Source: Phyllobacterium lublinensis (GTDB lineage Bacteria; Pseudomonadota; Alphaproteobacteria; Rhizobiales; Rhizobiaceae). From it: a stretch of DNA of 34,582 bases. The first letter of the stretch is position 1; every line of letters begins with the position of its first letter. The translations under genes were made by a program, and so were the position numbers. This document shows positions 6,167 through 14,464 of this stretch, one piece after another. The notes beneath the pieces were generated by a model. It was given only the letters and a program-made list of their open reading frames with translations, was not told where the DNA came from and did no database searches. Where the stretch lies: NCBI RefSeq assembly GCF_020164435.1, contig NZ_JAIUDQ010000025.1, positions 1 to 34,582 on the forward strand, written 5' to 3'.

Positions 6167-7093
6167 ATCTGCTCCACCTTTTCCTCCAATCGAGATCTGC
6201 CAGATTCGAGGGTGACCGTGCGATAGAAGGCACGTCCGCTTCGCGCCTCATACCGGACGTACAGGCGAATTTTGCTGTACCCGGAAGCAGACATCGCCGC
6301 TGACATGACTGAGTTGTGACCATGCCAAAAAACGGGATCCGACCACGTCGGGCACAGGATGGGGAAAAGTGCGGGAGCCGAAGGACGTCAGCTGGGGAGG
6401 GGATGTCTTCTGACGTCCAAAAGTCTCCCGCAATAATGATCGGGAGACTTGGGGCGTTAGGCGAAGTTAGCGGGCCTCGCGACCTAGCTGCAGAATACAC
6501 CCGTGGAATGACGGGGGGCACTGCACACAATCGGCTACCCACCGAGAAGTGAAAAGGGAGGAGCGCAAACGCGAAAGTGTTTGGTGCCGCGATTACGGTC
6601 CTCCCAAAAGAACCGTGAAATCAGAACGGATAGAGCCTTCGCAGTCCGTCGGGGAAAGTACACCCTGGAAGCGGCCCAGTCTTTCACTACAATTGCTTAC
6701 CGTTTGGCTCGGCCTGCGAACCCGTGTATGCAGTGCTCCTCCATTGTGGGATGCAGTTCGCCCATAGCGTGTTCGACGCGGTTAATCGGTGAGAAAAAAC
6801 AACTGGAGAGTTGATTGCGAAGCTGCCAACGCGCCTTAGCCATGACAGCTGGTCGTCACCACAATGATGGATTGTCGACAACGATCGATGTACTCGACAC
6901 TAAAATGCACATCGTGTTCTATACAACATGGCTACTTCTGATCGCCTGATTGCCGTCGTCGCGCTGTTGAAGGCTACTCGTGCCCGCATTCGTCAAAGGA
7001 ATCTGGAGTCGTCACATGTTTGCAGATATAGGACGTTTTGGACCGCGACCAATTGTAAGTTTCGCTCGGGTAACCTGGCGGAGATGAAGTGAG
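6167..7093. other. non-coding stretch, no convincing gene
   Basis: About 930 nt. Several open frames of 60-147 codons exist on both strands, but they overlap one another, lack Shine-Dalgarno sequences and resemble nothing I know. A 54-codon frame (6928-7092) ends one base before the next gene's ATG but has no ribosome site. The notable structure is the pair of inverted repeats at 6383-6450. Confidence 0.45.
6383..6450. repeat. two tandem perfect inverted repeats
   Basis: First repeat: GGACGTCAG (6383-6391) and CTGACGTCC (6410-6418), 9-bp arms and an 18-nt loop. Second: AAGTCTCCCG (6421-6430) and CGGGAGACTT (6441-6450), 10-bp arms and a 10-nt loop. No run of T follows on either strand, so simple intrinsic termination is not obvious. 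They could be a REP-like element, an operator or a structured transcript. Confidence 0.7.
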
Positions 7094-7411
7094 ATGGCAG
7101 GCAATGTAGGAACTCTGTCTGCACTGATGAAGCAAGTAAATGGCGCGACGGATCTTGCCAGGGATGAAAAGCAGGCTCTTCTTCGGGACGCTGCGAGACT
7201 GATACGAACGTACAATCACTTGGTTGCATTTTCGGGAATATCTGGGGAAGCATCAGATTGCGACGTTGCTTCGAAACTGGACCATTTTGCCGACGTCATT
7301 GATTTCAAATATGGTAGTGAGACGCAGCACATCATGCGTGAGGCCGCCGACACGATCAGGTTTCTTGGTCTTATGATTGGAGTCAAACAGGTTTCTGATG
7401 ACGTCCTTTGA
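7094..7411 (+). CDS. hypothetical helical protein
   Basis: A 105-residue protein starting at ATG 7094, with GGAGATG about ten nt upstream. The sequence is strongly helical and soluble, for example 'RDEKQALLRDAARLIRTYN' and 'HIMREAADTIRFLGLMIG'. No cysteine motif or signal peptide is seen. It is not recognised. The phrase xxEAADTI also occurs in the frameshifted protein at 2254-2576, but this is too short to claim homology. It is isolated, with a long non-coding stretch upstream. Confidence 0.65.
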   Translation: MAGNVGTLSALMKQVNGATDLARDEKQALLRDAARLIRTYNHLVAFSGISGEASDCDVASKLDHFADVIDFKYGSETQHIMREAADTIRFLGLMIGVKQVSDDVL

Positions 7412-7523
7412 TCAATTAGGAACATCTGGCAACCTCTTCCGTCAGGCCGTACGTGAATCAACATCCGTTGCCTACGTCGCTGAATGGTTGATTTCTGTGT
7501 GATGTCTAAATTTTCCAACGTCG

Positions 7524-7548
7524 GGAACGTTTGCTAACACCAGTTGTT
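7524..7548 (+). promoter_or_regulatory. EcfG-type promoter
   Basis: GGAAC at 7524-7528, 16 nt, then TGTT at 7545-7548. It lies about 95 nt before the start of the gene at 7644. It has the same single deviation (T for C) as the sites at 633 and 11674. Confidence 0.5.
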
Positions 7549-7643
7549 GTTTTTTAAGCGACGCCAATGGTCGACCATTCCAGCCAATCCAATTGGTTGA
7601 GCAGTGGAGCGTTTAAGGGTGCGTCCAAGGATGGAGCAAACCA

Positions 7644-8009
7644 ATGCAAATAAAACCTGACATCCCAGTCGAAGATCATGAATCCATTGCGTCCGAAACG
7701 GAAAGCGATACCTATTTGGCCGATCAGGTGCTTCAAAGAACGAATGAGGCAAATCCAGAGCAGGAAAGAGTAGTCGACTTAGGTGATGAATTGCTCGCCA
7801 TGCGGGCCGAAGTGGACACGATTGCAGAATCCTTAGGGTTGCTCGCGAGTAGTGCAAAAGCACTTATTTCGGATAGTCCGGTGTTACTCGAAAATGAACT
7901 GCACAGTTTAATTCAGCGCAAACCATTGACCGCTTTGTTTGGTACGACTGCATTGAGTTTCCTTTTCACCCTTCGCCTGGTAGGCCCTGGCAAGCGTCGC
8001 TCGAATTGA
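7644..8009 (+). CDS. YqjD/ElaB-like stress protein with C-terminal membrane anchor
   Basis: A 121-residue protein with GGAG seven nt before ATG 7644. Residues 1-90 are acidic and helical ('ELLAMRAEVDTIAESLGLLA'). The C-terminus, 'RKPLTALFGTTALSFLFTL' followed by 'RLVGPGKRRS', looks like a single membrane anchor with a basic cytosolic end. This matches the layout of YqjD/ElaB/DUF883 ribosome- or membrane-associated stationary-phase proteins, though the sequence similarity is only in arrangement. The EcfG-type promoter upstream supports a stress role. Confidence 0.65.
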   Translation: MQIKPDIPVEDHESIASETESDTYLADQVLQRTNEANPEQERVVDLGDELLAMRAEVDTIAESLGLLASSAKALISDSPVLLENELHSLIQRKPLTALFGTTALSFLFTLRLVGPGKRRSN

Positions 8010-8184
8010 GATTTTCAGGCAGATGAGTTCAGACCAGAGGTTAATCGGCTTGCAGCGCGCAAGCTGACCTATGTATCGGAACCACCCGGAGAATTGGACC
8101 GAGCACCGATATCATGGAATAACTGACGTCTCGGCCCCAACATTATATCAATCGCGCTCCGTTGAGGCGAGCCATGGAGTAGTC

Positions 8185-8895
8185 ATGGAAGAAGCAGTTC
8201 AGGCGTTTGATCTCAAGCGAATGCTTGTGGGAGATCTTCCACTTTTGTTCCTGGTCGAAATTTTTGTCCGAACAACGATCATTTACGCTTATGCGCTCTT
8301 ACTCATTCGGTGGCTTGGCAGCCGTATAGTCGGCCAATTGTCCATGGTTGAGTTTTTCCTGGTTATCGCACTCGGTTCGGCCGTTGGCGATCCAATGTTC
8401 TATCATGACGTTCCGATGATCCACTCCATGATCGTCATCACCGTTATCGTCCTGTTCAACCGGTTGCTCGACGAATTTGTCTTCAGGAATCGGAAAGCTG
8501 CTGACATCATTGAGGGGGCGACGGTTGAATTGGTGCGTGACGGCGTGATCCAGCATCAAACCGTTGGTGGATTGAAGATCAGCAATCAGGAGCTTTTCCA
8601 ATTGCTGCGCGCTAAGGGAATTGAAAACCTGGGTGAGGTTCGGGCAGCTTATTTCGAACCGGATGGAAGCCTGAGCGTGTTCAAACTGGGCTCGAAGGGT
8701 CAATTTCGAGGCCTGCAGATCGAACCGCCCTGGTCACTTCAACCACCGCATTGTCAACGAGCTGGAGAACGCGTCAGCAAAGGCCGGATTTCCTGTGAGC
8801 GGTGCGGCTATACGGAGGAAGTCACAAGTGAATCTGGCCTCACTAACTGTCCCAATTGTTCCTACGATCGATGGGTCACGTCACAAACTCCCTGA
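8185..8895 (+). CDS. DUF421 (YetF-like) membrane protein with C-terminal zinc ribbon
   Basis: A 236-residue protein if started at ATG 8185, five nt after GGAG; the same frame is open from ATG 8071. Three membrane segments lie in residues ~18-95: 'LFLVEIFVRTTIIYAYALLL', 'SMVEFFLVIALGSAVG' and 'IHSMIVITVIVLFNRLLD'. A cytosolic DUF421 domain follows ('GATVELVRDGVI', 'ELFQLLRAKGIENLGEVRAA', 'FEPDGSLSV'). The last ~40 residues add a treble-cysteine-type zinc ribbon, CERC...CPNC, ending in DRW. DUF421 proteins (B. subtilis YetF/YdfR types) affect envelope and spore or stress physiology, but the biochemical role is unknown. It stands alone, 105 nt before the hydrolase gene. Confidence 0.85.
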   Translation: MEEAVQAFDLKRMLVGDLPLLFLVEIFVRTTIIYAYALLLIRWLGSRIVGQLSMVEFFLVIALGSAVGDPMFYHDVPMIHSMIVITVIVLFNRLLDEFVFRNRKAADIIEGATVELVRDGVIQHQTVGGLKISNQELFQLLRAKGIENLGEVRAAYFEPDGSLSVFKLGSKGQFRGLQIEPPWSLQPPHCQRAGERVSKGRISCERCGYTEEVTSESGLTNCPNCSYDRWVTSQTP

Positions 8896-9000
8896 TGAAA
8901 ATGGCCGTGATCAAGATGCGTTCGTCGTCCTAAATTTTCATTCTGAAGGTTTGCTTCGCGTTTGATTGACCAACTATGGTTCGGCCCATAAGTTGATCCG

Positions 9001-9807
9001 ATGGAATCCTCTTCAGTACTGGCCCGCAACAATGTGAAAATCTCAGGCTCCGGTGCGCGACCAATGATGTTCGCACATGGATTTGGATGTGATCAGAGTA
9101 TGTGGCGATATATATGGCCGGCCTTCGGAGAGCAGTTTCGAACGGTCCTTTTTGACCATGTCGGTGCCGGAAGATCCGATCTATCTGCGTATGATGCGCA
9201 GAAGTATTCGACCTTGCATGCTTATGCAGACGACATCGTTGCGATAGGCCGAGAACTTGAGTTCAATGATGCCGTGTTCGTCGGCCACTCCGTGAGCGCC
9301 ATGATGGGCGTGCTCGCCTCCGTGAAGGCACCAGGGATGTTCGGCGCACTGATCCTTGTCGGGCCATCCGCGCGGTATATCGACGACGGCGACTATCGGG
9401 GCGGCTTCTCTCGCAAGGATATCGATGAGCTTCTCGATTCCCTTGCCGATAATCACATGGGCTGGTCAGCCGCGATGGCTCCGGTCATCATGGGAAATCC
9501 GGATCGACCCGAACTGGGCGAAGAGTTGACCAACAGCTTTTGCCGCACCGATCCTGCCATCGCCAAGGCTTTCGCGCGGGTGACTTTCATGTCGGACAAT
9601 CGGGATGATCTTTCAAAGGTGACCGCGCGAACGCTCATCCTGCAGTGCTCCGACGATATCATCGCGGCCGAGAACGTCGGGCAATATGTCCACCAGAACA
9701 TTCCCGGGAGCAACTATAAGTTGCTAGAGGCGACCGGTCACTGCCCGAATTTGAGCGCACCGCATGAAGTGATTGCCGCCATGAATGATTTTCTCGATGC
9801 GCGGTAA
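9001..9807 (+). CDS. RsbQ-like alpha/beta hydrolase
   Basis: A 268-residue hydrolase very close in layout to B. subtilis RsbQ. Shared features are 'MMFAHGFGCDQSMW' (residues 22-35), nucleophile S97 in VGHSVSAM, acid D218/D219 in 'QCSDDI', and H247 in 'TGHCPNLS'. RsbQ has its triad at nearly the same positions. RsbQ makes or hands over a small hydrophobic signal to the PAS domain of phosphatase RsbP, activating the sigma-B energy-stress response. The next gene overlaps the end of this one by 23 nt and also starts with a PAS domain, supporting the same kind of partnership. Plant strigolactone receptors belong to the same fold family. No clear Shine-Dalgarno or EcfG-type site precedes ATG 9001. 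Confidence 0.88.
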   Translation: MESSSVLARNNVKISGSGARPMMFAHGFGCDQSMWRYIWPAFGEQFRTVLFDHVGAGRSDLSAYDAQKYSTLHAYADDIVAIGRELEFNDAVFVGHSVSAMMGVLASVKAPGMFGALILVGPSARYIDDGDYRGGFSRKDIDELLDSLADNHMGWSAAMAPVIMGNPDRPELGEELTNSFCRTDPAIAKAFARVTFMSDNRDDLSKVTARTLILQCSDDIIAAENVGQYVHQNIPGSNYKLLEATGHCPNLSAPHEVIAAMNDFLDAR

Positions 9808-10930
9808 CGATCCCAACGATTTGGTACCGCCGAACGAGGACTTCGAAGACCTATACGAAAACGCCCCATGCGGATATCTTTCGATGTTGCCGAACGGTCG
9901 CATTTTCAAGGTTAATCGCACGTACCTGGCTTGGACCGGATATAGCCACGATGAGATAATTGGACGACCGTTGCGAGACTTTCTGCCTGTCGCCGGAAAG
10001 ATGTTTTATGAGACGCATTTCGCTCCGCTTCTGAGAATTCAAGGCTTCTACAATGAAGTCGCCCTGGACATAGTTACCGCGAGGGGAAGCCGGATACCAA
10101 TGCTGGCAAATGCATTGCAACGTATGGATGGTTCCGGGCAGCTACTGTTCACACGGCTGACACTGTTTCCAGCAGCCGACAGGCGTCGCTTCGAAAGGGG
10201 TCTTGTCGATGCGCAGGCGGCGTCCAACGATAAAATCAAAACGCTTGAGGCGGACTCGGAATTGCGCGAACAGTTCGTGGCGGTACTTGGCCACGACCTG
10301 CGCAATCCGCTGGCATCCATCAGTGGAGGTATCAGGATGCTGGAGCGGGACGCAGCGGGAAAAGACGAGCAGGTGCTTAAGCTGATGCAGGGCAGCGTAA
10401 CCAGGATGTCTGCACTTATCGACGATGTCATGGATTTCGCGCGTAGTCGCCTCGGGGGCGGGATCGGTGTCGAACTCAAGCCAACGGATGTGCTCGAAGC
10501 GGTTCTCGAACAGGTCGTCGCGGAGCTTCGTACAGCTGAACCCGACTGGGTTCTAACTGTCAGCGTTGGCAGGTTGGGGACAGTGATATGCGACGCCGCC
10601 CGCATCGGCCAAATGGTGTCGAATTTGTTGGGCAATGCCTTGGTGCATGGATCAAAAACACAACCAGTCCGCTTACTTGCGTCCACAAAGGGAGGCGCTC
10701 TTGAAATCGAGGTCGTCAATGCTGGCGAGGCCATACCGTCTGACCAACTCGAGCGGCTCTTTAAGCCATTCATTCGCGGTGAATCGAGTGGTGCTAGAGA
10801 AGGGCTTGGTTTAGGCCTTTTCATTGCGTCGGAGATAGCCAAGGCCCATGGTGCAACGTTGGTGGCAACCAGTACCCCGGAAGAGACCCGCTTCAAATTC
10901 AGCATGAGAGTAGACCCGGTCGGCGGATAA
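9785..10930 (+). CDS. PAS-domain sensor histidine kinase, partner of RsbQ-like hydrolase
   Basis: A 381-residue soluble kinase. PAS domain at ~20-130 ('LYENAPCGYLSMLPNGRIFK', 'TGYSHDEIIGRPLRDFLP'), short coiled coil (~135-165), HisKA with H170 in 'AVLGHDLRNPLASISGG', and an ATPase domain with N-box 'QMVSNLLGNALVHG' and G2 'GLGLGLFIASEIAKAHG'. The G1 box is altered ('NAGEAIP' instead of DNGxGI/P). It starts inside the preceding hydrolase gene (ATG 9785 or 9797), so translation is probably coupled. In the Bacillus pair the PAS partner is a PP2C phosphatase; here it is a histidine kinase. The cognate response regulator is not in the window. By inference, a hydrolase-derived ligand would control kinase activity. 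Confidence 0.9.
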   Translation: MIFSMRGNDPNDLVPPNEDFEDLYENAPCGYLSMLPNGRIFKVNRTYLAWTGYSHDEIIGRPLRDFLPVAGKMFYETHFAPLLRIQGFYNEVALDIVTARGSRIPMLANALQRMDGSGQLLFTRLTLFPAADRRRFERGLVDAQAASNDKIKTLEADSELREQFVAVLGHDLRNPLASISGGIRMLERDAAGKDEQVLKLMQGSVTRMSALIDDVMDFARSRLGGGIGVELKPTDVLEAVLEQVVAELRTAEPDWVLTVSVGRLGTVICDAARIGQMVSNLLGNALVHGSKTQPVRLLASTKGGALEIEVVNAGEAIPSDQLERLFKPFIRGESSGAREGLGLGLFIASEIAKAHGATLVATSTPEETRFKFSMRVDPVGG

Positions 10931-11177
10931 ATTGCGAAAACTCCGCATTGGGCCTGTTGCGGGGCTCAGCTGCGAACCACGCAAGGAGCAGGTTTCGCTT
11001 CCCCAGCAGGCGAAGCCTGACGGCGCCTGTCCATGCAGTCGCCATCGCAAGGTCGTGCGTCGCTCCGTTCCGTGAACTGCGGGCGTCGTGGCTACTTATC
11101 AACGATCAAGATGCATCGAAACATATCGGCCTATGAGAATAGCCGGCATTGCCGAGGCTTCCGGAGCATACCGCTCG

Positions 11178-11213
11178 CAAAAAATATGCCCCACTGCCAA
11201 AGGCAATGGGGCA
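11178..11213 (-). terminator. intrinsic terminator of csbD
   Basis: The stem is TGCCCCACTGCC (11187-11198) and GGCAATGGGGCA (11202-11213) with one mismatch and a 3-nt loop. Read on the minus strand it is followed by a run of T (11178-11183). It lies 12 nt after the csbD stop codon. Confidence 0.85.
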
Positions 11214-11225
11214 TTCCAATTAAAA

Positions 11226-11432
11226 CTACTGCCAAGTCTGATTGTTGTACCAATCATCGACGTCTTTCTTGGCCTCGTCTCTCGCTTTGCCGTAGCGTTC
11301 CTGAATCTTGCCCTCGAGTTGATCTCGCTTGCCCGCAATAATATCAAGGTCGTCGTCAGTAAGCTTTCCCCACTGCTCTTTTACTTTACCCTTAGCTTGC
11401 TTCCAGTTGCCTTCAATACGGTTCCAGTCCAT
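11226..11432 (-). CDS. csbD: CsbD-family stress protein
   Basis: A 68-residue protein. ATG 11432 is chosen: AAGGAG lies seven nt upstream, and the family begins MxWNxIEGxWKQxKGKVKEQWGKLTDDDL exactly as here. The body continues 'DIIAGKRDQLEGKIQERYGK' and ends 'DVDDWYNNQTWQ'. CsbD-like proteins are small, hydrophilic, highly induced general-stress proteins (sigma-B controlled in Bacillus) of unclear biochemical function. A perfect EcfG-type promoter lies 30 nt upstream and an intrinsic terminator directly downstream, so this is a complete single-gene transcription unit. Confidence 0.97.
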   Translation of the reverse strand: MDWNRIEGNWKQAKGKVKEQWGKLTDDDLDIIAGKRDQLEGKIQERYGKARDEAKKDVDDWYNNQTWQ

Positions 11433-11461
11433 AGCGTTTCTCCTTAAGTTGATGTGGGACC

Positions 11462-11487
11462 AACGCTGTACTGCGGTAAAAAGTTCC
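11462..11487 (-). promoter_or_regulatory. perfect EcfG-type promoter of csbD
   Basis: On the minus strand GGAAC (11487-11483), 17 nt, then CGTT (11465-11462), exactly the alphaproteobacterial general-stress consensus. The distance to the csbD ATG allows a leader of about 25 nt with AAGGAG. Confidence 0.85.
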
Positions 11488-11673
11488 GCAGACGGAAGAG
11501 TTCCGAAACACAGTTCGGGCATTCACACGGAGCACGTTAAGGGTTTTTGACGCTCTCGTTAGTACCCCCAAGCGCAAGGCTGAATCGTCCCTGCGCGTTT
11601 GACGCTGCGTGTCCACTTCTCGTGCGATGCAACCTCTAAAAAGCGGTTCAAACTCTCAAGATCCACAGTTTGT

Positions 11674-11698
11674 GGAACCTTCGTCCAAGCCGCTTGTT
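11674..11698 (+). promoter_or_regulatory. EcfG-type promoter before yihY-like gene
   Basis: GGAAC at 11674-11678, 16 nt, TGTT at 11695-11698, about 100 nt before ATG 11800. It lies within a serine-rich open frame (11609-11803), which is therefore probably not a gene. Confidence 0.5.
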
Positions 11699-11799
11699 AG
11701 CAGCACAGGATCGTCGTCTTCCAACCTTCGGAGGGAGGGAGAAAGTCAGGGGTCGGGCGTTCGCGCCGCAATTGGTCGGCTAGCAAACAGGGAATTGCT

Positions 11800-12918
11800 A
11801 TGAAACGGATTGCCCTTGCACTTTACGTATTTTCGCTTTTAGCCGCTTTGCGTGCCCTCCAGAAGAAGCCCAAATTACGGCCGGCATCAAACCCGAAGCT
11901 GCTGGCCGGGAAGAGTGGGTCCTGTTCAATCGCCTCCGATCATTGGGAGAACGCAGTAGAGGAAGTGTTCGAGCCGCGGCGCGGCCGCAACGCAGATTCC
12001 CCTGCCGAAATTCCAGCGCTGGGATGGAGGGATGTTCTCTACAGGGTCTACCAGTCGTTGGAGCAGGATCGGGTCATGCTGATAGCTGCGGGTTCGACTT
12101 TCTATTTGCTGCTCGCCCTGTTTCCTGCTCTTACGGCATTCGTGTCGCTTTACGGATTTCTGGCGGACCGTGCCACGGTTGCAGGCAACATATCGCTGCT
12201 TGCGGGGATATTGCCTAACGACGCCATTGGTCTCATTCGAGCTCAGCTAGAGGCTTTGGCAACCCAGGATGTGAAAGCGCTTGGCGTTGGGTTCCTTCTC
12301 GGTCTCATGGTGGCTCTGTGGAGTGCGAACAACGGGTTCAAAGCCATATTCGAAGCATTGAACGTTGCGTACGGAGAGGATGAGCGCCGCAGTTTTTTGC
12401 GATTGAACCTGATTTCCTTCCTTTTTACATTTGGTGGTTTGTTCTTCGGAATTGTCCTTATCGCCGTTCTGGGAATTATCCCCCCGGTGTTGGACATACT
12501 CGGGCTCGCTGGCTGGAGCGAAGCGCTGATCAGGATAGCCCGATGGCCGCTCATGGCTATAATCGTCGCTCTCGCTATCTCTCTCATTTATCGGTTCGGC
12601 CCCGACCGCGAGTACGCAAAGTGGCGCTGGCTTTCAATCGGAGCTGTCCTTTCGGCCTTGGTGTGGATCATCGCATCGGCCGGTTTCACGTTCTATCTGT
12701 CCAACTTTGCCGATTACAATGCGACTTACGGTACCTTGGGCGCGGTCGTGGGCCTGATGATGTGGACTTGGATCTCGCTGATAATCCTCATTCTTGGCGC
12801 GGAACTCAACGCAGAACTGGAACATCAAACTGCGGTGGACAGTACCACCGGAGAACCACTCCCCATGGGCCAACGGGGCGCAGTGGTAGCGGACACCCTC
12901 GGCAAGTCTATCAACTAG
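11800..12918 (+). CDS. YihY/BrkB family inner-membrane protein
   Basis: A 372-residue protein. After an N-terminal hydrophobic stretch (residues 2-18, 'RIALALYVFSLLAALRAL') and a ~60-residue linker comes the YihY domain from about 75 to 350: 'GWRDVLYRVYQSLEQDRVML', 'AAGSTFYLLLALFPALTAFV' and the signature 'LWSANNGFKAIFEALNVAYG'. Four further hydrophobic segments run to 'YGTLGAVVGLMMWTWISLII' and 'GAELNAELE'. That predicts about six membrane spans. The family (once called RNase BN) is of unknown function; BrkB of Bordetella is linked to serum resistance. A ribosome site CAGGGA precedes the ATG. The EcfG-type promoter suggests stress induction. Confidence 0.9.
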   Translation: MKRIALALYVFSLLAALRALQKKPKLRPASNPKLLAGKSGSCSIASDHWENAVEEVFEPRRGRNADSPAEIPALGWRDVLYRVYQSLEQDRVMLIAAGSTFYLLLALFPALTAFVSLYGFLADRATVAGNISLLAGILPNDAIGLIRAQLEALATQDVKALGVGFLLGLMVALWSANNGFKAIFEALNVAYGEDERRSFLRLNLISFLFTFGGLFFGIVLIAVLGIIPPVLDILGLAGWSEALIRIARWPLMAIIVALAISLIYRFGPDREYAKWRWLSIGAVLSALVWIIASAGFTFYLSNFADYNATYGTLGAVVGLMMWTWISLIILILGAELNAELEHQTAVDSTTGEPLPMGQRGAVVADTLGKSIN

Positions 12919-13025
12919 GTAGATCCCGTGCACGTGTATGTGAGCGTGCTGTCCGTTCAGCAATCGCCGCGGTCTGGTTGCGGGCGAGTTCTTGATCCGC
13001 ATCGCGCCTCTTTTGAGCCCCGATC

Positions 13026-14366
13026 TCAATTCCGGGCGTTCGAGGGGACAATCCGCCATACGACGTTGCCGACATCGTCGGCAACGAGCAACGCGCCCGC
13101 CTTGTCCACCGCGACACCAACAGGCCTGCCGCGTGCTCCGCCATCAGGGCCAACGAAGTCCGTTAGGATATCCTTCGGCCAGCCTTGCGGCCTGCCATCC
13201 TTGAAGGGCACAAAAATAACCTTGTAGCCGCTGGGGGGATTACGGTTCCAAGAGCCATGTTGGCCTATGAAGGCGCCTCCCTGATATGACGGCCCAAGCA
13301 GCGAGCCGCTATAGAAGGTCAACCCCAAAGATGCGGTATGCGAGCCAAGCGCATAGTCAGGTTTGATTGCACGGCTGACGAGGTCGGGGCGCTGCGGTTT
13401 CGCCCGGATGTCGACGTGCGGTCCGAAGTAACTATACGGCCAACCATAAAATCCGCCGTCTTTAACCGATGTCATATAGTCGGGCACGAGGTCGTTGCCT
13501 ATTTCGTCGCGCTCGTTAACGGCGACCCATAATCTTCCATCGTACGGGTTCCAAGACAGGCCGTTCGGATTACGCAATCCGGAAGCAAACACCCTGGTCG
13601 TTCTACTGGACAGATCAACGACCAATACTGCAGCCCGATTTTTTTCCGCGTCGATTCCATTCTCTCCGACGTTGCTGTTCGAGCCGACAGTTACATAGAG
13701 TTTCTTGCCATCACGACTGGCAATGACGTCCTTGGTCCAATGGTGGTTGATGGGGCCGGCAGGCAGGTCGACGATTTTTTCCGGCGGCGTGGTTATGCGG
13801 GTAGCGCCTTGCGAATAGCGATAGGCGACGATGGCATCGGTATTGGCAATGTAAAGCCGATCGTTCAAGAGGGCCATTCCGAACGGCGAATTGAGATGTT
13901 CGATGAATGGCGTGCGTAGATCGGCCACACCATCATGGTCAGTGTCGCGCAACAGGGTAATCCGGTTGGCACTTTCAACACTCGCACCGGCACGCTTCAT
14001 GAAGATCCCCATGATCCATTTGCGAAAGCTGAATCCGCTGTCGTGCTTTGGAGGAGCATTGGTTTCGGCAACCAGGACATCACCATTGGGCAGTACATGC
14101 AGCCAGCGTGGATGATCCAGCCCCTTTGCGAAGGCGTTTACCGTCAATCCCCTTGCCGGCGTCGGCGTCACGCCGGATGGCCATCCTTTTGCGTCCGCTA
14201 TTTTGACTGTCGGGACGAGAGCTGATCTCGGAGGCGGAAGCACGGGGTTGGGCCCATAGCCTTCTCTGTCCAGTACTGGCGCTTGTTGAGATGGAACGGC
14301 AACGCAACCCATGGGCAGAGTACCGATAACAATGCCCGTCACACGGGATCGAAACAAAGCACCCAT
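13026..14366 (-). CDS. PQQ-type sorbosone/glucose dehydrogenase-like protein
   Basis: A 446-residue exported beta-propeller. GCGGAG lies about eight nt before ATG 14366. The N-terminus has a short hydrophobic stretch ending LPMGC19, which could be a weak lipobox. Family features are 'GLDHPRWLHVLPNGDVLVAE' (~80-100), 'RITLLRDTDHDGVADLRTPF', 'HHWTKDVIASRDGKKLYVTV', 'FASGLRNPNGLSWNPYDGRL', 'DGGFYGWPYSYFG' and 'GQHGSWNRNPPSGYKVIFVP'. These mark the L-sorbosone/soluble glucose dehydrogenase (Gdh/YliI) family, periplasmic sugar oxidases using PQQ. The true substrate cannot be told. It follows katE on the same strand with a 98-nt gap containing a palindrome, so read-through from the katE promoter is possible. 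Confidence 0.9.
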   Translation of the reverse strand: MGALFRSRVTGIVIGTLPMGCVAVPSQQAPVLDREGYGPNPVLPPPRSALVPTVKIADAKGWPSGVTPTPARGLTVNAFAKGLDHPRWLHVLPNGDVLVAETNAPPKHDSGFSFRKWIMGIFMKRAGASVESANRITLLRDTDHDGVADLRTPFIEHLNSPFGMALLNDRLYIANTDAIVAYRYSQGATRITTPPEKIVDLPAGPINHHWTKDVIASRDGKKLYVTVGSNSNVGENGIDAEKNRAAVLVVDLSSRTTRVFASGLRNPNGLSWNPYDGRLWVAVNERDEIGNDLVPDYMTSVKDGGFYGWPYSYFGPHVDIRAKPQRPDLVSRAIKPDYALGSHTASLGLTFYSGSLLGPSYQGGAFIGQHGSWNRNPPSGYKVIFVPFKDGRPQGWPKDILTDFVGPDGGARGRPVGVAVDKAGALLVADDVGNVVWRIVPSNARN

Positions 14367-14414
14367 TTAAACATCTCCGCAATTATTATGGGGCCGAGGT
14401 TTCAATTTCCGCCC

Positions 14415-14436
14415 ATGGTGTCAAGGATGACACCAT
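14415..14436. repeat. perfect inverted repeat between katE and the dehydrogenase gene
   Basis: ATGGTGTCA and TGACACCAT (9-bp arms, 4-nt loop AGGA). It lies 29 nt after the katE stop and ~50 nt before the dehydrogenase start. No T-run follows on the minus strand, so it may be an operator or mRNA-processing/attenuation hairpin rather than an intrinsic terminator. Confidence 0.6.
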
Positions 14437-14464
14437 ACACCCCTTTCAGGTCCGAAAATGCGGA

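Noticed and set aside
6099..6542. 147-codon minus-strand frame
   Set aside because: It runs through the tandem inverted repeats and partly antisense to the cupredoxin gene; no ribosome site.
7419..7443. GGAAC-N16-CGTC on the plus strand
   Set aside because: The last -10 base deviates and it is 200 nt from the next gene, which has a better site at 7524.
10048..10905. 285-codon open frame on the minus strand
   Set aside because: It is antisense to the PAS histidine kinase, has Ser/Arg/Pro-rich translation, and no ribosome site or recognisable domain.
11609..11803. Serine-rich frame ending in ATGA overlap with yihY-like gene
   Set aside because: It starts at GTG without a ribosome site and contains the EcfG-type promoter at 11674; low-complexity product.
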